Positions 41,058 through 52,921 of a stretch of 64,000 nt of DNA are shown here, piece after piece. Position 1 is the stretch's first letter, and every line of letters starts with the position of its first letter. Origin of the DNA: Paraurantiacibacter namhicola (lineage in GTDB: Bacteria; Pseudomonadota; Alphaproteobacteria; Sphingomonadales; Sphingomonadaceae). The position numbers and the translations under genes are program-made. Location: NCBI RefSeq assembly GCF_001687545.1, contig NZ_CP016545.1, positions 1 through 64,000 on the forward strand. The letters are read 5' to 3'. Under the pieces are notes generated by a model. The model did no database searches and had not been told where the DNA came from. It worked only from the letters and a program-made list of their open reading frames with translations.

Positions 41058-41874
41058 GCGCGTCGCTCCCCTCGCGCGCCAGCACGGCGCGGTAATGTTT
41101 GACCAGCGGCGCTTCCAGCATCCGCCCTTCGTGCCGGATCGCCTTGCCGCCCGCGCCTTCGAAGGCGGCAATGGCCCGCCTGGCTTCTTCGATATCGGCG
41201 CTGGTGGGCGCGAAGGCGGTCTCGATGGCTGCCACCTGGCGCGGATGGATCGCTGCCTTGGCCGCAAAGCCAAGCGCGCGCACCCGGCCGCATTCCGCCG
41301 CCAGACCATCCTCGTCATCCAGCTGGATGAAGGGCACGTCCACGGCCGGAACGCCGGCCTCCGCGCAGGCGAGCACGATCTGCTGGCGGGCGAGCAGCAG
41401 CGGCTCCCACGCCAGTTCGACGCCGAGCTCGCCGGAGAAATCGCCGCCACCGAACATCAGCGCGGCGACGCCGGGCGATGACGCGATGGCGCGGGCGCGG
41501 CGCAGGCCGCGCGGCGTTTCCACCAGCGGGACCAGCGCCGGGCACGTATCGCCCAGCGCGCCGCGCACGACGGCGAGTTCGCCCTCAGACTGGACCATGG
41601 GCACCAGCATAACTTCCGGCAGCGTGCCCGCACGGGCGAGGTGGTACAGGTCCGCGATACCGGCAGGGGTGGTGGGCGGATTGATCCGCAGCGCATAAGC
41701 AGCGGGATCTTCCGCAATGGCCTCCAGCGCAGCCTCGCGCGCGGCATCCTTGCCATCGGCAGGGACCGCATCCTCCAGGTCGATGACCGTCAGCCCCGCC
41801 TTCGCCGCGCGCGCTTTCGCAAAGCGATCGGGCCGCGAGCCGGGGACAAAAAGCAGGCTGGAGTGCGAGAACAT
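41050..41874 (-). CDS. CitE-like (HpcH/HpaI superfamily) acyl-CoA lyase
   Basis: A 274-aa lyase of the CitE-like TIM-barrel type: LLFVPGSRPDRFAKARAAKAGLTVIDLEDAVP at the N-terminus with metal-binding Asp/Glu, PLVETPRGLRRA and AAKAAIHPRQVAAIETAF. The family splits citramalyl-CoA, malyl-CoA or related 3-hydroxyacyl-CoA into pyruvate or glyoxylate plus an acyl-CoA. It heads the operon lyase-MaoC-dehydrogenase-transferase-transferase. Two operators lie just upstream. Confidence 0.9.
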   Translation of the reverse strand: MFSHSSLLFVPGSRPDRFAKARAAKAGLTVIDLEDAVPADGKDAAREAALEAIAEDPAAYALRINPPTTPAGIADLYHLARAGTLPEVMLVPMVQSEGELAVVRGALGDTCPALVPLVETPRGLRRARAIASSPGVAALMFGGGDFSGELGVELAWEPLLLARQQIVLACAEAGVPAVDVPFIQLDDEDGLAAECGRVRALGFAAKAAIHPRQVAAIETAFAPTSADIEEARRAIAAFEGAGGKAIRHEGRMLEAPLVKHYRAVLAREGSDAHA

Positions 41875-41924
41875 GAGGTAGGAACGGTCCTGTTGGTGAA
41901 TGATCCCGAAAGAGGCTTCACAAT

Positions 41925-41936
41925 TTGTCCGGACAA
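41925..41936. promoter_or_regulatory. Palindromic operator TTGTCCGGACAA, site 2
   Basis: A perfect core (flanks CAAT...ATCT), 51 bases upstream of the CitE-like lyase start on the minus strand. A TTGACT hexamer lies about 10 bases before it on that strand, so the operator probably occupies the lyase promoter. Confidence 0.82.
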
Positions 41937-41964
41937 ATCTAAAGTCAAGGCACAATCGCAGAAT

Positions 41965-41976
41965 TTGTCCGGACAA
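41965..41976. promoter_or_regulatory. Palindromic operator TTGTCCGGACAA, site 3
   Basis: A perfect core within the full 18-bp palindrome AATTTGTCCGGACAAATT, 27 bases before the DUF1838 gene's GTG. Its centre is 40 bp from site 2. The two sites serve the divergent promoters of the lyase operon and the DUF1838 operon. Confidence 0.85.
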
Positions 41977-42002
41977 ATTTGCAGTACGGGAGAAAACGCA
42001 TC

Positions 42003-42944
42003 GTGACCATCCGCAAGATTTTCGCCGCTCTCGGCATGACCGCTGCCCCCGCAGCCCTGGCCATGGCACTCGCCCCCGCACAAGCGTCCGCGCAGATGCT
42101 GGACCCGGCCGTAGCGGAAGACGCGCTGGAAATCAGCAAGCGGTTGCAATGCGGCGAAGCCGATGGCGAAACCGCTGTCTATCACTGGTCCGGCAATGTC
42201 TATGGCCGCTCCCCCGGCCAGCCCGATATCCTGCTGTTCCGCGGCGAAGGCATGAATGTGCGCCGCTGCGTGGAAGTGACCGACCCGGAGCGTGGTACGG
42301 GCTGGCGCATGGTCAGCCGCGAAGTGATGCTGATGCTGGATCCGGAAACGGGCGAAGTGGTCGATGAATGGACCAACCCCTACACCGGCAAGACGGTGAA
42401 GGTGATGCAGATCCACAACGATCCGGTGAACGGGCGGCCCAATTACCCGCGCGCTGCCGATGGCACGCCCTTCAGCCTTGGCACGCTGAAAGAGGCTGGC
42501 CCTTACGTCTTCATCCCGTTCGAAGTGCCGCTGTTCTACACCAACCCGCTGGCCGGGGATTACCAGAATTATGTCGGCAATATGTATCACGCGATGGAGA
42601 TCTTCGACTTCGCCGCGCTGAAGGATGAGCTTTACGACGCGTCCCGGCCCACGGCTTATCCGATGATCAGCTGGGTGCGCGTTTCGCAATGGGCGCCGTG
42701 GATGGAGATGGGTGGCCGGCCGGGCCAGATGGTCTTCAATGCCATGGGCCGCAAGCTGCCGGGCGGTTTCGAGGAACTGCCCGCCATCCTGAAGGACGAG
42801 ATCCGCGCCAATTACCCGATCTACGAGGACGCGCCGCCGGCAGATGACACCCGCCGCAACGAGACGACGTGGACCAAGTTCAAGCTGCTGACGGACCAGG
42901 AGCGCGCCGCTTCGGGCGATGCGCCCGCGCATAGCGGCCACTGA
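42003..42944 (+). CDS. DUF1838-family exported protein
   Basis: A 313-aa protein with a signal peptide (ALGMTAAPAALAMALAPAQASA). The remainder matches DUF1838: QCGEADGETAVYHWSGNVYGRSPGQPD, LDPETGEVVDEWTNPYTGKTVKVMQIHNDPVN. The function of this family is not known; it recurs in sphingomonad catabolic clusters. The GTG 42003 has GGGAGA upstream. It forms a two-gene operon with the flavin amine oxidase, behind operator 3. Confidence 0.85.
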   Translation: MTIRKIFAALGMTAAPAALAMALAPAQASAQMLDPAVAEDALEISKRLQCGEADGETAVYHWSGNVYGRSPGQPDILLFRGEGMNVRRCVEVTDPERGTGWRMVSREVMLMLDPETGEVVDEWTNPYTGKTVKVMQIHNDPVNGRPNYPRAADGTPFSLGTLKEAGPYVFIPFEVPLFYTNPLAGDYQNYVGNMYHAMEIFDFAALKDELYDASRPTAYPMISWVRVSQWAPWMEMGGRPGQMVFNAMGRKLPGGFEELPAILKDEIRANYPIYEDAPPADDTRRNETTWTKFKLLTDQERAASGDAPAHSGH

Positions 42945-42945
42945 C

Positions 42946-44361
42946 ATGGTCACACGGCGCGGCGTGCTGGCCACCGGCGCTGCGGCGCTGGTGGCCGGCG
43001 CCGCGCCGCGCATGGCCTGGGGGCGGACCGAGGCCGATGTGGCGATCATCGGTGCCGGCCTGGCCGGACTTGCCGCCGCCCGGATGCTGGAAAGCGCGGG
43101 CGCGCGGGTTACCGTAATCGAGGCGGAGCGCCGCGTCGGCGGGCGATTGCACACGCTGCGGCACCTGCCGGGCTCTCCGGAAGCGGGCGGCATCCAGGTC
43201 GGCTCCGGCTACACCATCCTGCGGAGAATTGCCGCCGAGCTGGGCGTGGGCCTGGATGAGGGCGGCGGCGCGGGTGCGGGCGTAGCGCAGCGCCCGGGCA
43301 ATTATTACCACATCAACGGCACGGGCGTTCCCTCGGCTGGGTGGGTGCGGAGCCCTGCCAATCTGCTGCCGCCGCGCGAACGCGAGACGGAACCCGCAGC
43401 ACTGGCGCGCCTGTTTGCCCGCGCCCTGCCCGCACTGGGCTCGCCGGAGGCCTGGCTCGATGCCGCTCCCGCGCTCGATATCTCATGGCGCGATGCCCTG
43501 CGCGCGGCGGGTGCCAGCGCGGAAGCGCAGCGGCTGCTGGAGGCGAACCTCAACGGCAATTCGCTGGATAGCATGTCGCAACTGCACGTGGCGCGAACGC
43601 TGGCGATCTATCGCAGCCAGCCCGGACCGGTCGCCACCATCGCGGGCGGGTCGCAGGCTCTGCCCGAAGCGATGGCAGCCACACTGGCCGCGTCCCCGCG
43701 CCTCGGCGTGCGGGTCAGGGCGCTGGCCGAGGATGGCGGCGGCGTAGCGATAGAGACCGATAAGGGAACGATCCGCGCGCGGCATGCCATCTGCACCATC
43801 CCCTTCGCCGCCCTGCGCCACATCCCGGTGCAAAGCCAAATGCCTCCGCCCACGGCTCACATGATGGCCGCCCTGCCCTACACGCGTGCCAGCTTCGCCT
43901 ATATCCAGGCGCGCACGCCCTTCTGGCTTGGCGACGGCCTGCCGGAAACGCTGTGGAGCGACGATCCGCTGATCGGCCGGGTCTTTGCCCTGTCGGACGG
44001 TTCGGACGGAGCTGCGCCCATGTTGAAACTGTGGACCACCGGCTCTGGCGCCGACCTGCTCGACCGGATGCCCCCCGATGTCGCCAAGGCAGAGATTTCG
44101 CGGCGTATCGCGTCCATGCGTCCGTCGGCGCAGGGCCAGCTGGGCGAGATCACGCTGTTCAGCTGGCAGGCATCGCCCTTCGCGCGCGGAATCTACCACC
44201 ATATCGGCACCGGCATGGCGGCTGCGCTTGCCGCAGCGACGCGCCACGAAGGCGCGCGGCTGCACTTCGCCGGCGAGCACCTGGCGCAGGCCAGCACCGG
44301 CATGGAGGCCGCGCTGGAAAGCGGCGAGAGGGCCGCGCGGCTCGTCCTTTCACGGCTCTGA
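42946..44361 (+). CDS. Flavin-containing amine oxidase-type FAD oxidoreductase
   Basis: A 471-aa protein with an RR-containing N-terminus (VTRRGVLATGAAALVAGAA) that suggests Tat export. The FAD-binding Rossmann motif VAIIGAGLAGLAAARMLESAGARVTVIEAERRVGGRLHT and a C-terminal FAD segment LHFAGEHLAQASTGMEAALESGERAA define the amine oxidase family. It could oxidise a C-N or C-C bond of the substrate in the periplasm. It begins one base after the DUF1838 stop and ends in front of a convergent terminator. Confidence 0.88.
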   Translation: MVTRRGVLATGAAALVAGAAPRMAWGRTEADVAIIGAGLAGLAAARMLESAGARVTVIEAERRVGGRLHTLRHLPGSPEAGGIQVGSGYTILRRIAAELGVGLDEGGGAGAGVAQRPGNYYHINGTGVPSAGWVRSPANLLPPRERETEPAALARLFARALPALGSPEAWLDAAPALDISWRDALRAAGASAEAQRLLEANLNGNSLDSMSQLHVARTLAIYRSQPGPVATIAGGSQALPEAMAATLAASPRLGVRVRALAEDGGGVAIETDKGTIRARHAICTIPFAALRHIPVQSQMPPPTAHMMAALPYTRASFAYIQARTPFWLGDGLPETLWSDDPLIGRVFALSDGSDGAAPMLKLWTTGSGADLLDRMPPDVAKAEISRRIASMRPSAQGQLGEITLFSWQASPFARGIYHHIGTGMAAALAAATRHEGARLHFAGEHLAQASTGMEAALESGERAARLVLSRL

Positions 44362-44370
44362 CAAAGGAAA

Positions 44371-44394
44371 GGGCGGAGGCTTTCGCCCCCGCCC
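44371..44394. terminator. Hairpin between convergent genes
   Basis: GGGCGGAGGC (44371-44380) and GCCCCCGCCC (44385-44394) pair with one mismatch around a TTTC loop. On the minus strand it is followed by TTTCCTTTG, so it mainly serves the TonB receptor gene, but it also lies past the plus-strand stop at 44361. Confidence 0.75.
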
Positions 44395-44421
44395 ATCCGT
44401 GGTCAGCACCTGCGGGAGGTA

Positions 44422-46911
44422 TCAGAAGCGGAAGCTGACCTCGGCACCAAATGTGCGGCCCTTGCGCAGCGCCCCGAAGAACGCGCGCGGGAAGCTGGTA
44501 TCTGCATTCGTGCCGCCCGGGATGCCGGTGGTGCCGATGCCGTGGCGCAGGTCGAACCAGCGCGTGGCCAGCGGGATCGTGTCCTCATTCGTCAGGTTAC
44601 GCCCGAATACGGCCACCTCGATCTGCCCGAACTGCGCGCCGACTCGGCCGTTCAGCAGGTACGTCTTGCCGGTTTCGGCGAGGTTGTGGACCTGCACGAA
44701 CTTGGACGCTTCATAACTGCCGTTGAAGTTCACGAAGAACTCGTTCCCGTCGCCGAAGGGCTGGCGGAAATCGATCGCCGCATTGGCCTGCCAGGGCGAG
44801 CCGAGCGGCAGGCGGTTGCCTTCGATGGAACACAGTGGAGCTTCGGCAGCGGTCGGGTTCTCCGCATCGGAAATCCGCAGGCCGCCGGAGTTCAGCGTAT
44901 ACTGGAAATCGTCGCAGCCGCTGGTGAAGCGCGCATCGTTGTAGGCAACGCCTGCATTCAGCGTGAGCGAGCGGACCGGGCGGAAGGAAATTTCCGCCTC
45001 GAAGCCCTTCACCTCGGCATTACCCTGGTTGGTGGCAACGGAGGTCAGCGCGCCGCCGCCGACCGGCAGGGCCGTGGTCAGCTGCACATTGTCGATCTCG
45101 TTATAGAAGGCTGCGACGTTGAACTGTGCGCGGCCATCCAGGAAGGTCTGCTTCAGGCCAATTTCCCCGCCGCGCAGCGTTTCCGATGCGTAAGTGGGGC
45201 GGCCGATCCCGGCACCGGCCGAGGCGTTGGTGCCGCCCGGCTTGTTGCCTTCGGTGTAGATCGCATAAAGCAGCGTATCGGGCGTGGGCTGCCAGTCCAC
45301 CGTCACGCGCGGCACGAAGTCCGTGATCCGGTCGCCGGCATAGAAGGTGCTGCCGGTTGCCGAATATTCGGTCCGCGTCTTGCGTTCGGAAAGCAGGCGC
45401 CCTTCGATCCCGACGGTGATGGTGTCCGATGCATCGAACTCCACCCGGCCGTACATCGAGAAATTGTCGATCGTTTCCTTGTAGCTGCCCGGTCCGCCGA
45501 ACGGCACGCCGTCAGGTGCGTTGGAGAAATCGACCTCGCGGTCCTCCAGCGTGAACTCGTACAGATAGGCACCGGCCAGCACGCGCACCGGATTGTATTC
45601 CGGGGACGACACGCGCACTTCCGCGCTCCAGTCTTCCGCGCGGCTGCGGTGGGTGTTGGCAAAGGCCGGTTCGGTCACCGCCGGATTGGGCGGGGGGCCG
45701 AAGCGCGTGGCGAAATAGACGAAAGCATCCGAGTGATCGGAGTCCGTACCGGTGCGCGCCAGTTCGTTACGATATCCGAACAGGCCGGACACGGTCCATC
45801 CGGTGTCCAGCAGGCCGATGTCGATGACCGAGGAGGCATACCAGCGCGAGCGGTAATAGCCGTCAATCGCGGTCCCATCGAGCGTAGCCGTGCCAACAGG
45901 CGCATTGGCCGAGGGCCGGAAGGGAACCGAGGTCGGTTCATTGTTCAGCGCGATCGGGCCCGGGCGAATGACACCGCAGTAATACTGATTGTCATTCGTC
46001 GAGGTGCGCGTCACCGGCCAGTAGGGGAAGATGAAGCTCGCCCCGCGGAAGGCGGCGCTGCGGAAGCCGGGCTTGCAATTGTTCGCATCGGCGCCCTGCA
46101 GGAAGAGGGCCGGCGTGCCGTCATCCTGCTCCTCGTAGGAGATGCGCGTGCGCCAGGACACGTCATCGGACGGCGTGACATACAGCGTTGCCGCGATATT
46201 CGTGCTTTCTTCCTGACCCACCAGATTGCCGGTCAGCGTGTTGCGATACTGGCCACCATATTCGTAATAGCGCCCGTCAAGCCGCACGGCGAAGACATCC
46301 TCGACGATCGGGATGTCGATGCTGGCGGAAACCATCCGCTCGTCATATTCCGCGACCCGGCCGCGCACGACGCCCGAGAAACGGTTGCCAGGCGTCTTGG
46401 TGATGAAGTTGATAGCACCGGAATAGGTGTTGCGTCCGTACAGCGCGGACTGCGAACCCTTCACGATTTCCACGCGCTCCAGCGCATCGAAGTTCAGGCT
46501 CTGCACGTCGCCGCGGAACAGCACGCCGTCGATGAAGATGGCGACGCCGGATTCCACACCGAACTGCACACCGGCCAGCACGTTGCCGAGGCCGCGGATC
46601 ACGGGGCGGTCCGTGTCGCGCCCAAAGGCGGAGCTGAAGGACAGGCCTGGCGTCTGCGCGCCGATGTCGGAGATATCGGTCAGGCCGCGATTGTTCAGCG
46701 TTTCCGAGTCGAAAGCGGTGACAGCGACCGGCGCGTCATTGATGGATTCGTCGGTCCGGCGGGCGGTAACCACGATCTCGTTGAGGCCGAACTCGCTTTC
46801 GGCTTCTGTGGTCTCGTCCTGCGGAAGCGGCGCGCCGCCGGCCTGTGCGAATGCAGTTGCCGGGGTCAGCAGAGTCGCGACCAGCAGTGCACTACGGAAC
46901 ATCCGTTTCAT
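44422..46911 (-). CDS. TonB-dependent receptor (1 of 2)
   Basis: An 829-aa outer-membrane receptor with a signal peptide (ALLVATLLTPATAFA), a TonB box-like NEIVVTARR, a plug domain (residues about 55-165, with PVIRGLGN and RVEIVKGSQSALYGRNTYSGAINFITK) and a long beta-barrel ending in phenylalanine (FGAEVSFRF). It would import a large or scarce substrate with TonB energy. The ATG has GGGAGGAAA upstream. Two tandem operators lie 56-81 bases before the start. Confidence 0.95.
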   Translation of the reverse strand: MKRMFRSALLVATLLTPATAFAQAGGAPLPQDETTEAESEFGLNEIVVTARRTDESINDAPVAVTAFDSETLNNRGLTDISDIGAQTPGLSFSSAFGRDTDRPVIRGLGNVLAGVQFGVESGVAIFIDGVLFRGDVQSLNFDALERVEIVKGSQSALYGRNTYSGAINFITKTPGNRFSGVVRGRVAEYDERMVSASIDIPIVEDVFAVRLDGRYYEYGGQYRNTLTGNLVGQEESTNIAATLYVTPSDDVSWRTRISYEEQDDGTPALFLQGADANNCKPGFRSAAFRGASFIFPYWPVTRTSTNDNQYYCGVIRPGPIALNNEPTSVPFRPSANAPVGTATLDGTAIDGYYRSRWYASSVIDIGLLDTGWTVSGLFGYRNELARTGTDSDHSDAFVYFATRFGPPPNPAVTEPAFANTHRSRAEDWSAEVRVSSPEYNPVRVLAGAYLYEFTLEDREVDFSNAPDGVPFGGPGSYKETIDNFSMYGRVEFDASDTITVGIEGRLLSERKTRTEYSATGSTFYAGDRITDFVPRVTVDWQPTPDTLLYAIYTEGNKPGGTNASAGAGIGRPTYASETLRGGEIGLKQTFLDGRAQFNVAAFYNEIDNVQLTTALPVGGGALTSVATNQGNAEVKGFEAEISFRPVRSLTLNAGVAYNDARFTSGCDDFQYTLNSGGLRISDAENPTAAEAPLCSIEGNRLPLGSPWQANAAIDFRQPFGDGNEFFVNFNGSYEASKFVQVHNLAETGKTYLLNGRVGAQFGQIEVAVFGRNLTNEDTIPLATRWFDLRHGIGTTGIPGGTNADTSFPRAFFGALRKGRTFGAEVSFRF

Positions 46912-46966
46912 AAATTTCCTCCCTCATACGCCGGTCCCTTATCCGGCCCTGACACGGCAAGTTCAT

Positions 46967-46992
46967 ATGTCCGGACAAATTTGTCCAGACAA
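46967..46992. promoter_or_regulatory. Tandem operators, sites 4 and 5 (one mismatch each)
   Basis: ATGTCCGGACAA (46967-46978) and TTGTCCAGACAA (46981-46992) lie side by side, with centres 14 bp apart, upstream of TonB receptor 1. Each differs from the consensus core by one base. Tandem placement suggests cooperative binding. Confidence 0.8.
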
Positions 46993-47042
46993 ATTTTACA
47001 AGCATGCCGGATGGGGCGGGAAAAAGCCGCACTTATGATGCA

Positions 47043-47717
47043 TCAAGGCCACATCTTGGTGTTGCCGAGGAAGGCAGTGAGCAGCAGCAGGACATAAACG
47101 ATCCACACCCAGATGCGCGTCTCGTTCATGGTGCGCAGCAGCGGGATCTCCGTCTTGTCGCTCGATCCTTCCTCCAGCACTGCGGCGAGCTGCGCGCCCA
47201 CCGGCTTGAAGGTCACATCGATCATGATGGCGGCCACGAAGATCAGTCCGAACAGCACGGCCTTCCAGGCCAGCCAGTTCGGCGCCAGCGGTGCATCGAC
47301 AAGCAGGCTCTGCACGCCCAGCCACAGGTAGAAGATGCCCACCAGCCACCGCAGCCAGCCTTCGATCCTGCGATTGCGCGCGGCCCGCGGCGTCTGGTCG
47401 TGGCGGTGGGAATCCCACACCAGCCACAGCCATACCAGCCCCACGACCCATGCGCCCACCAGCAGCGGCAGCGGGACGTCCCACCAGTTCCCGGCATCCA
47501 CCACGCTGAGCGATAACGGGACCATCAGGGCCCATGCGCTGCGCGGCACCATGTCGAGTTCCACCAGCAGTTTCAGCAGGACGATGCGCTGGTCCAGCGT
47601 GTAGGTCTTGCGGCGCCTGAAGTGCTGGCCGAGCAGGAAAACCCCGACATCCGCACCCAGCCACAGCACGAATAGCAGCAGGTGGGCATAAACTAGCAAG
47701 CTGTAGGCGGTGAGCAT
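47043..47717 (-). CDS. Membrane protein, possibly CopD/DUF2269-like
   Basis: A 224-aa inner-membrane protein with about six TM helices (residues about 5-27, 60-75, 80-100, 125-145, 150-170 and 200-220). A histidine in the first helix (YAHLLLFVLWLGADVGVFL) recalls CopD/DUF2269-type cytochrome-like proteins. Placed between two TonB receptors, it may support uptake or respiration, but its role is unknown. ATG 47717 has AAGGAGC upstream. The receptor 1 operators lie between its stop and that gene. Confidence 0.78.
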   Translation of the reverse strand: MLTAYSLLVYAHLLLFVLWLGADVGVFLLGQHFRRRKTYTLDQRIVLLKLLVELDMVPRSAWALMVPLSLSVVDAGNWWDVPLPLLVGAWVVGLVWLWLVWDSHRHDQTPRAARNRRIEGWLRWLVGIFYLWLGVQSLLVDAPLAPNWLAWKAVLFGLIFVAAIMIDVTFKPVGAQLAAVLEEGSSDKTEIPLLRTMNETRIWVWIVYVLLLLTAFLGNTKMWP

Positions 47718-47807
47718 CGCGAATTCGCTCCTTGAAACAATCTTGCGCAGGTGGCGCGCCGGACCTGCCGGCACATGCGGCGGCAGGGGCTTCGTTTAAT
47801 CGAAACA

Positions 47808-47834
47808 TTGACAAAAGCAAATTTGTCCGGACAA
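47808..47834. promoter_or_regulatory. Promoter-operator of TonB receptor 2 (operator site 6, 47823-47834)
   Basis: A -35-like TTGACA at 47808-47813 is followed by a perfect TTGTCCGGACAA core at 47823-47834, which lies in the spacer and where the -10 is expected. A repressor here would block RNA polymerase directly. The region is shared with the divergent membrane-protein gene starting at 47717. Confidence 0.78.
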
Positions 47835-47868
47835 CTTAGGGGACGCTACCATTCCAAGGAGCCCCGAC

Positions 47869-50384
<2,516 letters not shown>

Positions 50385-50388
<4 letters not shown>

Positions 50389-51605
50389 CGAAGCGGGCCT
50401 TCCCGGCCGCCCTGGCCGCCGCGCTGATCGCATCGCTTGCGCTGCCCGCTGCTTCGGGCGCGCAGGCTGATGCACCGCGCGACGAGCTGCTGGAACGGCG
50501 CTGGGAAAGCCTGATCGCAGGCGGGTACGAGCCGCTGACGATACCCGTGGACTGGTACGATCCTCTGGCGCTGGTGAAGGGCGCACCTGCCCCCTTCGCC
50601 GTCCCCGCTGCCGACCAGTCCACCATTGCCCCCACAGCGCTGGCCGCCGCTGCGGCATGGGCCGAGGCGCAGAATTCCACCGCGCTGATCGTGGCGGTGG
50701 ACGGCACGCCGGTGTTCGAGCGTTACTGGCAGGGCAGCGGGCGCGACACGCGCTTCAACCCGCAGAGCATGTCCAAGACGGTCACCGCCCTGCTGGTCGG
50801 CACGGCCATCGCACGCGGCGAGATCGCCTCGGTCGACCAGCCGGTGGAGACATGGCTGACCGAATGGCGCGGGCAGCCGCGCGGGCGCATTACCCTGCGC
50901 CAGATGCTGCACATGGCATCGGGGCTGGAGCAGGGCGATGCGGGCATGGGCTATGCCATCAGCCTGGACAATCCCGTGGTTCGGCACTCGCTGGGCAGCG
51001 ACAACAATGCCCTGCCACTCTCGCTCCAGCCGGTCGGCCCGGCTGGAGAGCGGTTCGATTACAACAACCAGGTCAACCAGCTGCTGGGCATCATCCTGAA
51101 GCGCGCGAGCGGGCAGGATTACGAAACACTGCTGAGCGAGCGGATCTGGCAGAAGCTGGGCCTGGCCGACGCCGCCGTCCCGCTCGACCGGCCGGGCGGC
51201 AATGCCGTCACCTCCTGCTGCATCCTCTCGCGCCCGATCGACTGGCTGCGCATCGGCGGCCTGTTCCTGAATGACGGGATGCATGACGGCGAGCCTATCG
51301 TGCCAGCCGGATGGATCGCGGCGATGACTGCCCCCTCCCCCGCCTATCGCGGCTACGGCTTCCAGGTCTGGAGCGGCAACCAGTCCATCGGTGGAGAGCG
51401 CCCGCCGGGCGTCCCGCTGGTGCCCTGGCAATCGGAAGCCTTCGTCGATCCCGCCACCGTGATCCTGCACGGGCATGGCGGCCAGCGCGTCTATATCGTC
51501 CCATCGCGCCGCCTCGTTATCGTGCGCGCCGCGCGGCAGTGGCCCGATGCGTGGGACGATGCGCTCTTGCCCAACCTTCTTGCCAGAGGCACCCTGACAC
51601 CATGA
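50385..51605 (+). CDS. Exported serine hydrolase of the beta-lactamase (class C)/NylB-like family
   Basis: A 406-aa protein with a signal peptide (AALAAALIASLALPAASGA). The SxxK motif is Ser128-Met-Ser-Lys131 (NPQSMSKTVTALL), and a YNN motif (FDYNNQVNQ) supplies the tyrosine; HGHGG near the C-terminus plays the KTG-like role. Family members are beta-lactamases, esterases and 6-aminohexanoate-dimer hydrolases, so ester or amide cleavage in the periplasm is likely. The TTG start overlaps the receptor's stop (TTGA). Confidence 0.85.
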
Positions 51606-52921
51606 CCGACACCAAAGCCGCCAGCCCCGCACCATCCGAGCCAGAGCGCGAGCGCGGCGAGTTCTCGGCAGGCTGGAAAGTCCTGCTGGCGGGCCTGCTG
51701 GGCGTGATGTGCGGCGCCTCGCCAATCCCTTACAACATCATCGGCTTTACCGCCGAGCCGCTGGCAGCCGAGTTCGGGTGGAGCCAGACGCAGATCGTGC
51801 TGCCGATTACCATTTTCGGCGTGATCGCATCGCTGCTGGCCCCGGTCTTCGGCGGGCTGGCGGACCGCTTCGGCGTGCGTCCCGTTGCGCTGTGGTCGCT
51901 GTTCGCCTTTGCCGCCTCCTTCGCGGCCATCGCGCTGACCCCGCGCGGCGAGGGGGAGACGGTGATTATCATCTATTACGCGCTGTGGATCGTCGTCGGC
52001 CTGGTCGGCATCGGATCGACGCCGGTCACCTGGAGCCGGGCGATCAACCTCTGGTTCTTCAAAAACCGCGGGCTGGCTTTGGGCATATTGCTGCTGGGGA
52101 CCAGCCTTGCCGCGATGATCGTGCCGCAGGTCGCGGTGCGCGCCATCGATGCCTATGGCTGGCGGGCGATGTTCGCCGTGGTCGCGCTGTTCCCGGTCGC
52201 GGCGCTGGTGGTTGGATACTTCCTGTTTCGCGAACCGCGCCCGGAAGAGCGGCCCGCCGCCATCACATCGGCCAGCGGATCGCTGACGGGCGTCTCGCTC
52301 TCCGCGGCGCTGCGCGATTACCGGTTCTACCTGATCTGGCTGTCCATCGCCTTCATCGCGCTGAGCTTCGGCGGAGCCTTCATCAACATGCCGCGCATTC
52401 TCAGCCTGAAGGGACTGGATGCCGGCACAGCGGCCACGATCATGGGCATTCTTGGCATGGGCATCTTTGCCGGGCGGATCATCACCGGCTTCCTGCTGGA
52501 CCGGTTCTGGCAAGGTTTCGTGGCCTTCCCGCTGCTCTGCCTGCCGGCCATTTCCTGCATCATCCTGATTGGCGGGGACAGCGTCAGCTTCGCGCTGGCG
52601 GCGACCGCGGGCTTCCTGCTGGGCTTTGCCGCCGGGGCGGAGAGCGACCTCATCGCTTACCTCACGGGCCGCTATTTCGGCATGGCGCATTACGGCAAGG
52701 TCTATGGCATGCTGTACATGCCCTTCGGCCTGATGTCGGCCGCCTCCCCCATCGTCTATGCGCAGGTCTTCGACCGGACGGGCAGCTTCGACGGGGCGCT
52801 GGAATGGGCGCTGTTCGGCTTCGTGATCGGCGGCGGCCTGCTGCTGTTCCTAGGCAAATATCCCGGCAGCTTCCCCGATGCCGGACCCGAACCCTCGCGC
52901 GCTGTCGCCGGGGCCGCATGA
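51602..52921 (+). CDS. MFS transporter
   Basis: A 439-aa inner-membrane transporter with 12 predicted TM helices. The loop 2-3 signature GGLADRFGVRPVALW and the loop 8-9 GRIITGFLLDRFW are those of the major facilitator superfamily, close to oxalate/formate or monocarboxylate-type antiporters in style (GIGSTPVTWSRAINLWFFKNRGLALGI). It likely carries the substrate or a product across the inner membrane. ATG 51602 overlaps the hydrolase stop (ATGA). Confidence 0.92.
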   Translation: MTDTKAASPAPSEPERERGEFSAGWKVLLAGLLGVMCGASPIPYNIIGFTAEPLAAEFGWSQTQIVLPITIFGVIASLLAPVFGGLADRFGVRPVALWSLFAFAASFAAIALTPRGEGETVIIIYYALWIVVGLVGIGSTPVTWSRAINLWFFKNRGLALGILLLGTSLAAMIVPQVAVRAIDAYGWRAMFAVVALFPVAALVVGYFLFREPRPEERPAAITSASGSLTGVSLSAALRDYRFYLIWLSIAFIALSFGGAFINMPRILSLKGLDAGTAATIMGILGMGIFAGRIITGFLLDRFWQGFVAFPLLCLPAISCIILIGGDSVSFALAATAGFLLGFAAGAESDLIAYLTGRYFGMAHYGKVYGMLYMPFGLMSAASPIVYAQVFDRTGSFDGALEWALFGFVIGGGLLLFLGKYPGSFPDAGPEPSRAVAGAA

